Assembly (NCBI GenBank): GCA_024138025.1
Contig: JAMXBD010000232.1
Location: 620,001-684,000 of the forward strand
Source of the DNA: Combretum micranthum
Taxonomy: Eukaryota; Streptophyta; Magnoliopsida; Myrtales; Combretaceae
DNA length: 64,000 nucleotides
Direction of reading: 5' to 3'
The translations under genes and the position numbers were made by a program. Of the stretch, positions 50,301-62,685 are shown piece after piece. The notes below the pieces were generated by a model that was given only the letters and a program-made list of their open reading frames with translations, was not told the DNA's origin and did not search any database. Numbering within the stretch: the stretch's first letter is position 1; each line of letters begins with the position of its first letter.

Positions 50301-52313
50301 TTCCAGATGCTTCTCGTTCATCAAAAATTGTTGTAAGATATATCGCTTTGTTCCATAATTTTATCTTGTTTCTTTGATGTAATCGTTGTATGTGATTTGA
50401 AAAATTGGTTCTGCAAGTCAATGTGAATGTGGTATAAAGTAAGTGAAAATAGCAATGCCTCATTGATCAGTATTCCAGGAATGGTTATGTTGCATAAGTT
50501 ACTCTGTATAGTTTGAAGGCCTTAAATATGAGGGAGAAAGGAAAGAATGGAAAGTTGCACTGCAAATTTATTTATTAAAAAAAAAAGGGACTAGAAAATT
50601 ACTGTAATTCATTTAGCTTGGTAGAAACTGGCACTTATAGAGGCTTCTGGTGGACTTTGAATCTTGCCTGTCCCTGTATACACTGAGAATTCTTTGAATT
50701 GTTTCTATTTAGCAGTCCTTGAAAGATATCAATTTCAGCTATTCGTACTGAAATCCCATTCTTCACAACGAAGATAAGCCTTATGTTATACAAGGCAAAA
50801 GGATTAGCTTATTATCAAATGAAATGTCTTTACCATCTACCATAACAAGAGCCGAAACATCTATATCAATTATCTCTCTCCCTTCATGATATTTTCCCTT
50901 CTTCTGTTTAATGATGATTTGATATTAAAATCTGTTCATCACTTAAATGATGCTTTTCTGTTAATAATCTTAATGTTGCATGTCATAAATCAACATTTAA
51001 TTAATTATATATATATATATATATGTGGCCCTTCCTGGTCCTCCTCCTCTTGCCAAAAAATCAATTGTTTTAATTAGAGAAATTGAGTCATAAAATAATT
51101 TTGAGGTGCAATGCTAGGAACTATGACATGAAACAAGAGCCATAAGGAATAAAATATTTTCATCTTTGGACAAAGTACTGATTTAATCACTAGATTTTGA
51201 GTTCCATTGTCATCCTGATAGTCATCAATTGTAATGTGCTTTTCTGTAAGTGTAATTATGGGGGGTATCATATCTTCCATCTGTGAAATTCTTGAGGATA
51301 ATCATGTCTGGGATATTGTCTCTGTCCTGCCAAAGTATTGACCAGGGTGTTGTTTTCCTTCTGTGACATGCTTCTGAGCTTGCTTTGTCTCTCTGTATTT
51401 ATGTTTCTTTCTGACTACAATTTTTGAAATTCTTTACAGAATGGCAATGTTCCATCTCTTTCTAGTGCAAGCCCGAGCCCAAGCCCAAGCCTAACCCCAA
51501 CGCCCACTCCAACTGTCCAGACTTCAGTAGCTGTGCCTCTGCAACCAGTACCTGTCTTTAGGCAACCTTATCCTCTTAACTATTTCCCATATGGCCATTA
51601 TCTCCCTCCATTTTACATGCCAACAATGCACCACCTTTTGAGCCATAATGCATTTGCTCAACAACCTTCTAGTGGTAGTCTATATCTTTCTCCAGCAGCA
51701 GTTGCTCCACCCGGTCAAAATTCCCTTCCCTGCATTCAAACCAGGAGCAAATACCACCCCTATCGGGATACCTTCTGGATATGGATCATATGCATCTATT
51801 GGATACACTGCTACACCATCTGTGTCCTCCGGGACTTCCAGTGGCAATGAGGATCTGGCATCGTCTCAGCTGAAGGAAAATCACATCTACTCAAATCCAC
51901 AACTGGTTAGTTTTGCTTGTTGACCTGCTCTCTGTCCCTTTCAATGCAATAAATCCACACTCTTGAGATGCTTTTTGGCAATCCTTATGGATCCTTTGTT
52001 TGACATTATAATACAATACATGGTCTTTCTGGCAGAGTGAAGGTTCAGCTTTATGGATTCCTCCAATGGGTCAAGATCTAAATAATTTGCAAGTAAACTC
52101 TTTATACAATCTACCTCAGGGACAGCATGTCCCTTTTTCCCCTGCTCCAGGTGCATTCGGAATTAATCAACCATCTCAGTCCATGGCCTCAGTACCAACC
52201 GTTCATTCCCTTCTGCAGCAGTCTCAGGCTGGAGCAGTTGAAACCGTGGGACTTCCATCTGGGCTTATCAGAATCCTCAACATCCTCAAATAAATTGGAA
52301 TACTAATTTCTAA
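44332..52313 (+). CDS. GBF-interacting protein 1-like (GIP1_N / DUF1296 family), with two frame breaks
   Basis: Nine coding exons with GT-AG introns: 44332-44524, 46008-46051, 46676-46742, 46949-47072, 47186-47715, 48498-48786, 50095-50332, 51440-51905 and 52036-52313. Phases join cleanly through exon 7 (495 codons). Residues 5-15 are a glycine run. The UBA-like GIP1_N domain follows at about 16-79 (RVSIPESLRKTIQNIKEITG, DVYAMLKECSMDPNETAQKL, DTFHEVKSKRDRRKE), then an RGRGARSGRGGGR linker, a Ser/Thr-rich disordered middle, a GLIFGSFNANLGG motif in exon 6, and a Pro/Gln-rich C-terminus. Family role: GIP1 interacts with bZIP G-box factors and promotes their DNA binding; whether this paralogue does is unknown. 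Exon 8 changes frame between 51707 and 51716 and exon 9 between 52257 and 52266. Read as is, the protein ends early, at a stop about 51848-51850. With the family-like C-terminus (YQNPQHPQINW) it would be about 745 aa and stop at TAA 52311. Confidence 0.88.
46108..46171. repeat. C-rich low-complexity tract in intron 2
   Basis: CACCCACCCC followed by an 11-12 C run, CCTCCCTCCCCCCCCTCC and further C runs. On the opposite strand it has G-quadruplex-forming potential. It is transcribed as a C-rich intron sequence of the GIP1-like gene. Confidence 0.85.
49241..49284. repeat. G-rich tract in intron 6
   Basis: AGGGAAGGAGAGGGGGAGAG is followed by a run of about 17 G and then AGGAAGG. The intron of the GIP1-like transcript would carry this strand, so an RNA G-quadruplex is possible. 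Homopolymer length in such runs is error-prone in assemblies. Confidence 0.85.
49507..49555. repeat. (CGCA)n(CA)n(TA)n compound microsatellite in intron 6
   Basis: ACGCACGCACGCACACACAC followed by ATACCTATATATATATGG; a compound dinucleotide repeat with no coding role. Confidence 0.85.
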
Positions 52314-53040
52314 GCATTTGAAATTTCATTGAGCCGCCAAAGGTATAAATGATCCTTATAAGTATTGAGGAAGGGCTGCAATGTCTAAGAAGAAACTGGG
52401 CAGTGTTTGAGTGTAAATATACGAGGCGGCCTGAGACATTCAGATTGATTTCAAGGCTACATGATGCTGACTTTTTTAATTGAAGAGAAAGTAATTTTTT
52501 TAGGTGGTTTGGCTTGTTGGTAGTCTTGCCTTTTTCCTCTGTAGGACATCTATTCTTATAAACTACTTATTATATCCTTAAGATATTTTGGGGAATGGAA
52601 GAGGTCGATATGTTGGTGGGACTTCAATTTTCTCTCTGGTGTCCACCTGTATGATAACTTTTGGATGACAAGAAAGCGAGATATACAGTTGCAATTGGTA
52701 TAGGAAATGGTCGCAAACTTGTATTATTTCAATCTCCTTGTTGAGGTCTCTTCTTGGTCCTTTTGTTGCAATGCATATGATGTTTTTCAGTGTTATCGTC
52801 TCTATTACATATGCAGGTTTTGTAGTAAAGGTTCACGCTTTTTGATGGATAGAAGCATAAGCAATTACAACAGTATCATTATTTGCAGTCGTGTGTATCA
52901 AAGTTTTGTGCTGCAGTGTCCCGTGTATTGATTGCCTTGCTGTAACAAGACGTCACATCAAAGTCTTTAATGTACAATATGGCAATTGATTGTGCATTCT
53001 ATATCAGTTACTCAATGTCCTTTCCCCCTAACTTGAGAGG
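52314..53040 (+). other. Probable 3' UTR of the GIP1-like gene
   Basis: About 0.7 kb after the stop with non-AT-extreme composition typical of plant 3' UTR and no frame of note. TTGTAA/TGTA-type and AATGTACAATAT motifs near 52960 may be near the cleavage region, but no strong AATAAA decides the end. Confidence 0.4.
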
Positions 53041-53231
53041 TACCTTATATTTGCTGCAAGCAAAGGTTGGTTTGGATCCAATTTCTTGAGATGTTGCTTC
53101 ATGCCTTGTAAATCTAATTTGAAGACCTATCGCAGGATTAAGTAATCCTGGTTTGGGATTGTGTGTGTGCTGGCCCTGGCTGAAGCACATGCTGGCTTTC
53201 AGGTATCCCCTCCCGCTCCATATTGTTGCAA

Positions 53232-53795
53232 GAGTAGTTCTTTATTGTTTCTGTCACTAGAATCAACTTGGTGATGGCAATGTATGGGTGCTTTATTGGG
53301 TTTAAACTTTCATGATCATAAAATGACACAAGATATGGATTTGATTTGTCATGATAATGTCGCGAATTGTCTATCCTATGTTATTCAATGGCAATGTTGA
53401 AGTTGCGAGTAGTTCTTTATTGTTTCTGTCACTAGAATCAACTTGTGATGGCAATGTACGGGTGCTTTACATATGGGATTTAAATCATAAACCGATACAA
53501 GATATGAATTTAGGGTCAACTTGGATGGTTTGGTTTTCATTTGTATCTGTATCTGTATCTGTATTAATATCAAAATAATATGTAAATATATTTAATTTAA
53601 ATTATATTTTATCTATTTGATTTTTCATGAGTATATTAATTTTTTTTTCTGTATTTATTTTTTGATAAATAATTTGTTAAAACAAAAGTTTGAAAGAAGT
53701 GTCTGTATCTATCAAAAAGCATTGACCAAACGGATTCATAATTTGTCATGATAATGTTGCAAATTGTCTGTCCTATGTTATTCAGTGTCAATGTA
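53232..53795. repeat. Imperfect tandem duplication 3' of the GIP1-like gene
   Basis: GAGTAGTTCTTTATTGTTTC and the following TCACTAGAATCAACTTG occur at 53232 and 53406. The downstream half (TTTGTCATGATAATGT, then TTATTCA) occurs at 53345 and 53742. The second copy is split by a 0.23-kb insertion. Divergence is low, so the duplication is recent. Confidence 0.85.
53512..53738. mobile_element. Short MITE-like insertion with visible empty site
   Basis: The first duplication copy reads straight from ACAAGATATGG to TTTGTCATGATA, whereas the second has about 227 extra bases between them. The ends are imperfect inverted repeats: GGATGGTTTGGTTTTCATTT at the left and, in reverse complement, GAATCCGTTTGGTCAATGC at the right. 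A (TCTGTA)n stretch sits near the left end. It encodes nothing. A related end lies at 43705. Confidence 0.7.
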
Positions 53796-56700
53796 TGGTG
53801 CTTTTACAAATTCTTGTGATGTTGTACCAACACCATTAGGTGGGGTGTGTATGATTGGTTTGTGCTCGTATCAAACCAAGTCGAACCAAACCGTATATTA
53901 TGATTCACTTTTGAATCTATTCACATGATTTGGTTATAATTTTTTTTAATCGAAAAAAAAAAATGGTTGTAGTTCAATTTACTGTTTGAAACCGTTTCTT
54001 GTTTTTGAAATAAAAATAGGGTTTATCAAATAGTTTTAATTACATATTTTTTTTATCATTAATCTAAATATAAATAATATTTAAAATTAATAAGTAACTA
54101 AGTAATAGAAGTAGATTAATTAGTAGGATAAATAAAAAGAAAAAAAAAAAATGTTTAGAACAATAGAGACTAAAATCTAAAAATTATCTTGTTTATAGGC
54201 ATGCAATAAAAATTGAAACAGGATATGACTGTTATTTAATTTCATTTTTTATGAATAATAGATATTTAAATAAAAAAATTATAAAATAATTAAATTTGTT
54301 TAATAAAACAATTAAAAAAAGAAAATAAAATGTTTGAATTTTTTTTTAATTATGTCAAACGTTTTAGTTTGGTTTGAATTATAAGGGTTGGTTTCGCGTC
54401 TTGAATCGACCATAAACATTTTGTTTTCTATCGAGCCAAATCGGGAACCAAAACATTAAAAAAAAAAAAAAAAGTAAAATACCAAAATTTTAGTACAATT
54501 CAGTTCGCTCTAATTAAGTTCAATCTGTAGTTCAATCGGTTTTCTTCATGGCCCAAGCCTTGCGCGTCAAAGATTTGTTTTAGCTTTTTTAGTATTCATC
54601 ACCATTTACTAAACTTTGATACTTGTCATACATTCATCGTTTCTCCCGAAATTCGCGCTACCTCCGAAACTTGCCAGATTAGTATAGAGCATCTTAGTGC
54701 TAGCTAGACAAATATACTCCTGAAAGTGAAATAGGAATTAGCGCTATTTATTTTGGTAGCTGCTTGTATTTGTTTTGTTAGTTTGGTGTTGGTTTGATAT
54801 CTATTTTATATATATTTCAATTAGATTATTTATAAAAAATAAATATAGATAAAAAATATATATTTTTACTCAAAATAGACTATCAATTTAGATACAAATA
54901 AAATATATATACAAATCACGTATAAATAAGATGATGCTTGTGGTACTATACCTACCCTACTAGAAAATAAGCCATCGTTTGAGGGATCCTTGTAGGTTTG
55001 TAGCTGGTACAGAAATGCTTGTTAAGTTTCACAATCTTTCAAATATTTTTGAACTATATTATAATATATTGGATGAGTTATGGTAAACTGAAAACTATCT
55101 ATGTTATGGAAAGTCTCTAATTTCTACAATATTACATGTTACTCCTTAGAGAAATTTAAAATGTAATATCACATCAATCTTATATATTTATATATACATG
55201 TATAATTTTTTCAGGTCGATATTACCTCCTTGATTTCAAAGTTTCTTAATATATGTATTTGTTTGGATTATTTGATTTTTATCTGTATTTTATTTATATT
55301 TGATTTGCATTTGTATTTTATTTATATTTGATATGTATTTGATTTGTTTGATCTGTTTATGAGTAAAAATATCTATTTTTCATCTATATCTACTTTTTAA
55401 AAAAGCAATGTGTTTGAAAATGATAAAAATAAGATGTTAAAACAACGAGAATAAGACGAACAAAATAGACCCATATTCAGTATTTTATTAAATAATACAA
55501 GTCAAATAAGTCATCGATTGGCTTTTTAAAAAAAAAATATAATAATCGTAGGAAATTATAAATGATTGACTTGCTATTACATCAGGTTAAAAAGATAAAG
55601 GTTTGATATATTGTGTTTTGAAAATTCGACGTGTTTTTGTAATATTGATAGTTTTCGAGTGGTGGTATTATAATTTACCTAATCTATTTGCTTAACTATA
55701 ATAAACACTTCAAAATTTTAGGAGGTTTTATCTATTTCTATTAAGTAAATCTCATTTCATTAGTGCTAAAAGATAAAAAATTAAAGTATAATAGTTATTT
55801 TTTGTATTTATTTTATTAGACAGTTATTCCTCTCTCTCCTTCCATAACAAAATCTTCAATGCTACTCCACATACTCTCTATCTTTTCCCTTTTTCTATGT
55901 AAGAAAAACCGTTTCCACTATTTTATTTTTAGCACATGTAATACGGGTGCATTATTCACCGGTACAGGCAATGAAAGTCCCAGAACTATGTGACATTGAG
56001 AATATTTTCCGGATAAATATTTTTCCGAGAAGTGTTCAGTAGAAATTAATCTAACTAATTTCTTGCACGCGTTCTTACTGTCAATAAAAGTACAGCCGCT
56101 TGGAAAAGTTCATCCGATTTTCTGATGACTGATGGATTCCATTGAAATTAACTTATTATTATTGTTAAAATATTAAAAGAAAAAAAAAACAATATTCTGG
56201 AATTCATTTCATCCATCCATGGATTACAAAGATTGCAAGGAATCAAGGCCCATTGAGGGACATTTTAAAAATTTTTATATCTTACATCTTCACATGTTAT
56301 TAAGGACAGGAATATACTATATTGAATAGATCTATACTAATAACATTAACCAAACATGGAGCTAACCAATACATTAACATCTATACCAAATAAAATTGTA
56401 AATAATTTTCTAAACATTTATCTTAAGGTGGATACACTTCTAAACTCACAAACATATACTTTTTACATCCTTAAATTTTGCTAAACCGGCAATACCAAGG
56501 GATTTTTCCTTATTTTTACCTGTTAAAATTTGAGAGGATATTTTCCCTAAGACCAAAGTTGATGAGGTTTTGCATTAAATGAAAGTTCTTTGCTAATTTA
56601 TTAGAGTTTATAAATGTTAAAGTATACTTTTGTTAATTCAGGGGATGAATTCATGTTAAGGTGAAATTTTAAGGGGTTATTAACCCCTTAGTAAAGATTT

Positions 56701-57639
56701 TGCTACCCAAATAATATTTTAGCGTGTAAATTAGAAAAAAAATATAACAATTAGAAATATTGCACACCAAGATATTGTTATTATTATTATTGTTTTGGCT
56801 AGAAGTATTGAATTTCATTAAATGGAGTAAGGTTATATCAAACAAAAGGATTGATGCAAAAAAAAAAAAAGGGACCATTGAAGAGGTGAGGGTGCTTATT
56901 TAAACAAACAAGCACATCTCTTTAAGCAATAAAATATTTCTTAAAGGGATATAGTTTCTCCTAAAAGAATAAAACCCATTTGATCCATGAGTAAAACAAA
57001 TCTCATACAAAGGATACTATAATGCCACATGCGGCATGAGAACAAGAGGAAAAAGAAAAATAACAAATACATAAGACGACTAGTTAATCTAAAATACTAT
57101 TAACAAACTAATCTTTGTCGATCTTTGCAATATTCAATCGAACCAAATCTATAGAAAAATCGACTTATAGTGGTAAAATTGTGATGTTGATGGTTGATGA
57201 TAATGACAATGGTATATAAGATACAATATCCAAAGTAATAGGTTTACAAATATTAATTTCAATAATGGATATATGGATTTATGTTGATGAAGGAAATGAA
57301 ACTTTTAGAAAGGAAAAGTGGCCACACACTGTGGCCTATAATAGGATAACTTCTAGAAAGAAAAACTTTAGATATTATTTACTTTGATTTTATGTCTTAT
57401 AGTTTTGTCTTTGGTGTAGTTACTTTCCAAGTGACCACCTATTTTGTGAATGTTCCTTATCAAGTATGATCAACTATCGGATATCTAATGACCTTTAAGT
57501 TATTACACTGAAAAACGCTTTAACAGTTAGAATTTTGTTATTCTCTATTTAAGGGACATGGTAATTTCCTCCATTTAGAATTAATGACTTTATTAGTTTC
57601 ATTACACAAGTTTAGAACTATACAAGACAAGAATAGCTT
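53796..57639. other. AT-rich intergenic region with MITE-like remnants
   Basis: No gene is supported. 54740-54950 and 55260-55520 carry TTTGGT / TATTTTATTTATATTTGAT / GAGTAAAAATAT phrases with internal inverted repeats, consistent with old copies of the same short element class as 53512-53738. A cluster of poly-A and poly-T runs lies at 53935-54480. Confidence 0.4.
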
Positions 57640-59129
57640 TTGCAGTATCTCGCATTTCACTATGTTAATTAAGAAAATGCGAGCTAAATAGTATAAAAAT
57701 ATGGAAAATTTTGAACCAAATTAGACCCTAAACTAGAAATTTGAGCTAGATAATTTAACTAAGTAAAGTATATAGTATAATTAGGAGAATTAGCAAATTA
57801 AAGCTAATAATTGATTTCAAATGAAAATAGAGATTAAACCACATCAATTTTCTATGTCATTATACCAAATAAATGAAACCAAACTCAAATACCAATTTAG
57901 CCATCCACCTAAATTATAAGTTTCCAAATTTCCCATTTTTTCCAATTTCGTCAAATTCCTCTAAATTTGATATGTAAATTTTCCAACACCCTAATTATGA
58001 CCAAATATCTATTTCAATCACCTAATTAACTAAATTTATTTCACAATCTTCAAATTTTAAATCAAAATTCCTAAATTAATCTATCTATTCCTTAGCTCAT
58101 TTAACCTCTAATTACATTTTAAAACTTTAACTAATTGCTAACCCAATCCATGAACCGTTTTAGCTTCAAACCCATCCAAAAATCTTTTAGAGCTCAACAC
58201 ATCACTTTTTTTATCTATCTAATTTTTTAGTAGAATTTTTCATTGTATTTATCCAATCCAACCTCCTAAAATGCTCTAGAATGTTCCCTAAAGGAGCCAC
58301 CTTTTGTATTATCTCGTATCCCACATTTCTTTTTGCAAAAACCTTAATTTGACACCCACATAGCCTCCATTTTTAGCAGAAAAATTTTCAGCTGAAATTA
58401 TTGTTTTACCAACCCATAACCTTTAGAACATTATCTATATTGCTAACTAATGTCCTTGTTTTTATCCTACTCTTTTTTTACAAAATGAAACCTTAATACA
58501 CCTTGAAGTAGCTGCTACTTTACCTTCCCTTTTAGCAGAAAATTTCTCTTAATTCACTCTCAAAACAAACACTAAAACACTACAGACTCATTTCTCTTGT
58601 CAAAACCCCAATAGATATTAAGCTTTCTATTTTTTATATCTTCTTTAGACCATCTAAAACACCCATTAATCTCTATTTTCCTTTTTGAAATTAGGTGTTA
58701 TCAAGGGGAATTTTGGGTTAGAGGCAAAAGGAGTTTCATCAAACTTATAGGAGTAGAGTAGTGACGGTTCTATGGTTGTTTTTGCTACATCAAGTAAGTC
58801 TTTTAGCTAATTTGTATGTTTAGTGAAATGTGTTAGTAAATAATAGGTTATGTTACTAAAAATATATAATATAAAATATATGATTTGGGTGAAATATCAT
58901 GTGTTAATTGGTTTAATAAAAATATGTTGATATTGTCATTGTTTATGTATGGTTTAATGGATTTGTGATATAAATATGGTTAAAATGGATTATCATTACA
59001 TATATTCTATTTTGATGTGTTTTATATAATTTTTCTAATGATTTTTCATAATGAAATCGGATAAATATGTTATTACTTATGGTGGACAAAAATTTTACCC
59101 TGGAATATAAACTTTGTGATATTAGTTAA

Positions 59130-59950
59130 TATACTAAATGAATTTATTTTTGAGTGAAATTTGGGGAAATGATAGTTTATTATATGGGAGCTTCTACGGT
59201 CCTATGGACGGGATTGTCCCACCATTAATTTAACTGTGAAAATAAATATAGTAAATGAAATATTAACTATTTTAGAGATTCGATCACGGTTGGGTATAAT
59301 CTGAGCCGTTGGATGGTAACAGGACCGGTCCCATCAAAATTAATAGTGGGACCATAGGATTTTTGGATATTTTAGGATGTAAACCAGAAAGTTTGAAAGT
59401 TTGAAAATTTTCGATTTGGTTTACTATTTTTAAAGGCCCAATAGGTGTGATAAATAAGAAAAATAAATAAAATATCAAATGAATTTATTTTTACACAAAA
59501 TTAATATGTCTAGTGGTAACCTGCAAATTTTCATGATTTTTCAAGGTCATTAACTACCTTTAGAAAATTTATTTATTGTCGCATGACAGTTTGTAGTAAT
59601 GTGAATTTTTAAATGTAAATAAAATATTAAATGAATTTATTTTTTATCAAAATTTATAAGAATGACATATTCTTGTATCTATATTCAAACTGAAAATTTT
59701 CGTGATTTTTGTAAATCATTCACTATTTTTAAAAATTATTTCAATTTCAACTGGCAGCATATATTGACCTAAGTTTTTAAATTTAAATAAAATATCAAAT
59801 TAGTTTATTTCTGAATGAAACTTCAAGAAATGATGTTTTAATATTTTAAATTCAAACTGGAAATTTTTGAAATTTATTTACTATTTTTAAAAAATAATTC
59901 AAATTCATCCAATAGTTTTCCAATTTGCATATTCAGAATTTACTTATTTA
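59130..59950. repeat. Tandem array of about 150-170-bp units
   Basis: AAATGAATTTATT (or AAATTAGTTTATT) recurs at 59136, 59477, 59629 and 59797. Each is followed by a GAAATTT/AAACTT stretch and then by an AAATTTTC-TGATTTTT / ACTATTTTTAAA block. Spacing is 152 and 168 bp except for the first interval (341 bp), which holds an extra insertion. Confidence 0.75.
59195..59365. mobile_element. Foldback / MITE-like insertion within the tandem array
   Basis: The left arm CGGTCCTATGGACGGGATTG followed by TCCCACCATTAATTT pairs with the right arm AAATTAATAGTGGGACCATA followed by GGATTTTTGG. The 171-bp size accounts for the first array interval being about 180 bp too long. It encodes no protein. Confidence 0.7.
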
Positions 59951-60789
59951 CTAAACTAGATTGATTAATGTATAATTAGCAATAATTACTTAACTTAGGT
60001 ATTTTCTAAATTATTAGGTCTTTTTCCAAATTAAAATTTGATTGGAATAAGTTAATGGGCCAAATATGATAATGTAGGCATTATAGAACTTCTAATTATA
60101 AAAATGAATACATAGACATAGTATGAGCTTTAATAAGCTTAGGACTTAAAAGGACTACAAAATGAAATCAACAACTATTTTATCTTTGAATGGGATAAAA
60201 TAATTCAAATGGGCCTAATTCGTAGAAATATTATCAATATAATATAAATGACCTAAAATGGGTGAAGGTAGTACGAATAGATCTAACTTGACCTAAATAA
60301 CATAAAATGGACTTCGAAATGAATTTAGGTTCAACTTAGCTAATATCAATAATTATAAAGACCCGACATCAATTCTCAAATTAAGCACACCAAGTCCCCA
60401 ACCACGTATAACTCTTACAATTATACGTAAGGTTTCTTTAAAGAAGGTGTTTGTTGAACATTGCTATCCGATTTTAGATTGTGAAATCATTCAATTAGAT
60501 TCTGGCAACAACCGGATTTAGCAGCAGAAAAATAAACTTTAATAAAAACGTTTCTACATAAAAGCATTTCAAACTTCCACTATTGAAAGTGGAAAAACTT
60601 TCACTTAGATAAATATTTACAAAAGCTTATTTACAAAAACACGGGCACTAACAAGCCCTTAAATGAAAATATGAATTTATAAATATATCCAGTTCTCTTA
60701 CAAAACAAAGCAAGAAAACAAAATACAAATAATATCTCGATCCTATCACACTTCACTCATTCTCCCATATCTTCAGAATCGCCCAAAAC

Positions 60790-60925
60790 CCGGGACAAAC
60801 ATCATCACATCAATCATCATCACTATCACCATCCTCATCAACATCAACATCAACAACAATAATAAGAACAACAACATTAACAACCTCCACATCACATCAA
60901 TCATCATCTCATCAACAACAATACC
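60790..60925 (-). repeat. (GAT/CAT)n-expanded terminal exon region of copy A5
   Basis: Imperfect ATC/CATCAA repeats on the plus strand; on the minus strand they follow a good acceptor and read as GAT/GTT/GATG runs. The position matches the Asp-rich tail of copies A2 and A3, suggesting codon-repeat expansion of an originally acidic coding tail. The present frames give a Met/Leu-rich run in one phase and are not convincing as protein. Confidence 0.45.
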
Positions 60926-62685
60926 TGTAAAAAGAATAACACACAAGAATGAGCCGAAGCCCAGTACACAGCAACACAATCACACACGGAGTGGCACACG
61001 AGCTTAACTAAATGCAATGCACAATCAGCAAGTTATTATCTTTTCTTTAAAATAAACAAATCAACAATGGGCACTCACACTCCGAACAAGCCAATGAATC
61101 TAGGTCCTGATAACAGCACTGCTCAGGGGGTTGATATAGATAGACCGGATATCTATATCTCCTATATCTAACCGATAAAGAATATTAATAGCATCATCTA
61201 GGTTCACACTCCTTTATACACTCCACTTATCCCCGTCTATAACATCAGTTAGTTCAACGTCCTATACCCGTGAACTAAAACATATATTTCCTCCCGACCT
61301 AAGTAAAGAATATACCGATACAGTTCACCCTATTAGCTACCCACTTAGCCCATAAAAGAAACCACCATTGCATCATGTGAACCATTCATCATGGATTAAG
61401 TCATTGCATCATGACAAAATTGGGCTAATGCCTAACTACCGTGCCATTGCATCATGACAAGTTGTCGCTCCCCGGATCCGGATTCAACGACGTAAAGCAC
61501 AACCAACACTCATCAATTATTAAGCCGTCTTTTAAGTTATTAATCCATTTAGGATGCCTATCCTATCAATCATCACGCAAGTTACTGCGTACCTTAAATA
61601 TGAAATCCAAACATAGCCTCGAATGAAATTTCAGAAGATAATCTAGAAGATATGTTAGATATCCATCACTGTTAAAGGAAAGAATTCATATAAGAAATTA
61701 AACTAAGATCTACTTATATCAAACTCATACAAGAACTTATATCAATTATTCACTAATCTCTAACTCATTTTATTAAATCCTATTGATCAACACTAATGTG
61801 GAACCCCACTATGGCTGCGAATATAGCCCCGCCAAAATATGGACATCTCCTTTGTCGTCAAAGTAATTCTTTTCTCTTTATTTATAGTGTTTTATTAACA
61901 AAAGCATTAACAAAGATTCATTAACCAAAAACATTCATTTTCCAAGTAAACACATATTTGAAATAACATATTCCCCATATTAATCAAAGATCATCCTATT
62001 CATTTATCTAAGCTAATTAATAGCTATTAACCCATTTTAGCTTAACCTTATCAAATTGATTAGAATTAGTCATTTAAGTCATTTACTAAGCCAAGGTGAT
62101 CAAACTATATCAATCTAATTCATTTTAGCTTAGTAAAGTTCATTAAGCCAAGTTAACTTAGATTAACTACTAATTCATTAATATCTAAGATCTATGTCAA
62201 TTAATCCCAAGTTATCTTAAGCCTATCCAAATTCATCAAAGTTAAACAATCTAATCCATTTTAGTTTATTCAAGTTCATTTAGTCAAGTTGAACCTAGGT
62301 TTTAACTAAGTTCATTTTATAACTAACTTCTAGATTTAATCTAATTATTTGTTAAATCTATAAATCTATTTAACCCATTTTAATTACATGAATAAATTCA
62401 CTCAACACATCAAATATTACTTATCTATCTCAATTTAGCTCAAAAAGATCCATTTCCTAAGCAAAAACACATTTAACAAACAAAAACAAGTTTGACTTTG
62501 TTTTGGAAAATGTTGCAGCTGAAAGAATCAAAATTTAAGCATCGATAATCTTTCGAATTTGGAAAAACTACAAAACATAAAAATTGTAGATCTCTTTTTA
62601 AGCTTTCCAACGCAACTTGAATCACCTCAATCGGAGGTCTTATGAAAAAGTTATGGCTAAAATACAAACGGCTGCGAAACAGGGG

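Larger units (their letters stand above)
57640..60350 (+). repeat. Family A long repeat, truncated copy A4
   Basis: Near 57675 it shares GTTAATTA...TAGTATAAAAATATGG with the beginning of copy A3 (8100-8145). A leader follows, with a donor ATCAA|GTAAGT (about 58795) in the context seen in copy A1. Beyond about 59100 it turns into a local tandem array (units starting near 59136, 59477, 59629 and 59797) and no cassette, acceptor or terminal frame was found, so the 3' half is missing or replaced. Confidence 0.45.

Noticed and set aside
60773..60979. Met/Leu-rich 68-codon frame as a membrane peptide
   Set aside because: It comes from a trinucleotide (GAT-type) repeat read in a phase different from the acidic tail of the related copies; low complexity.
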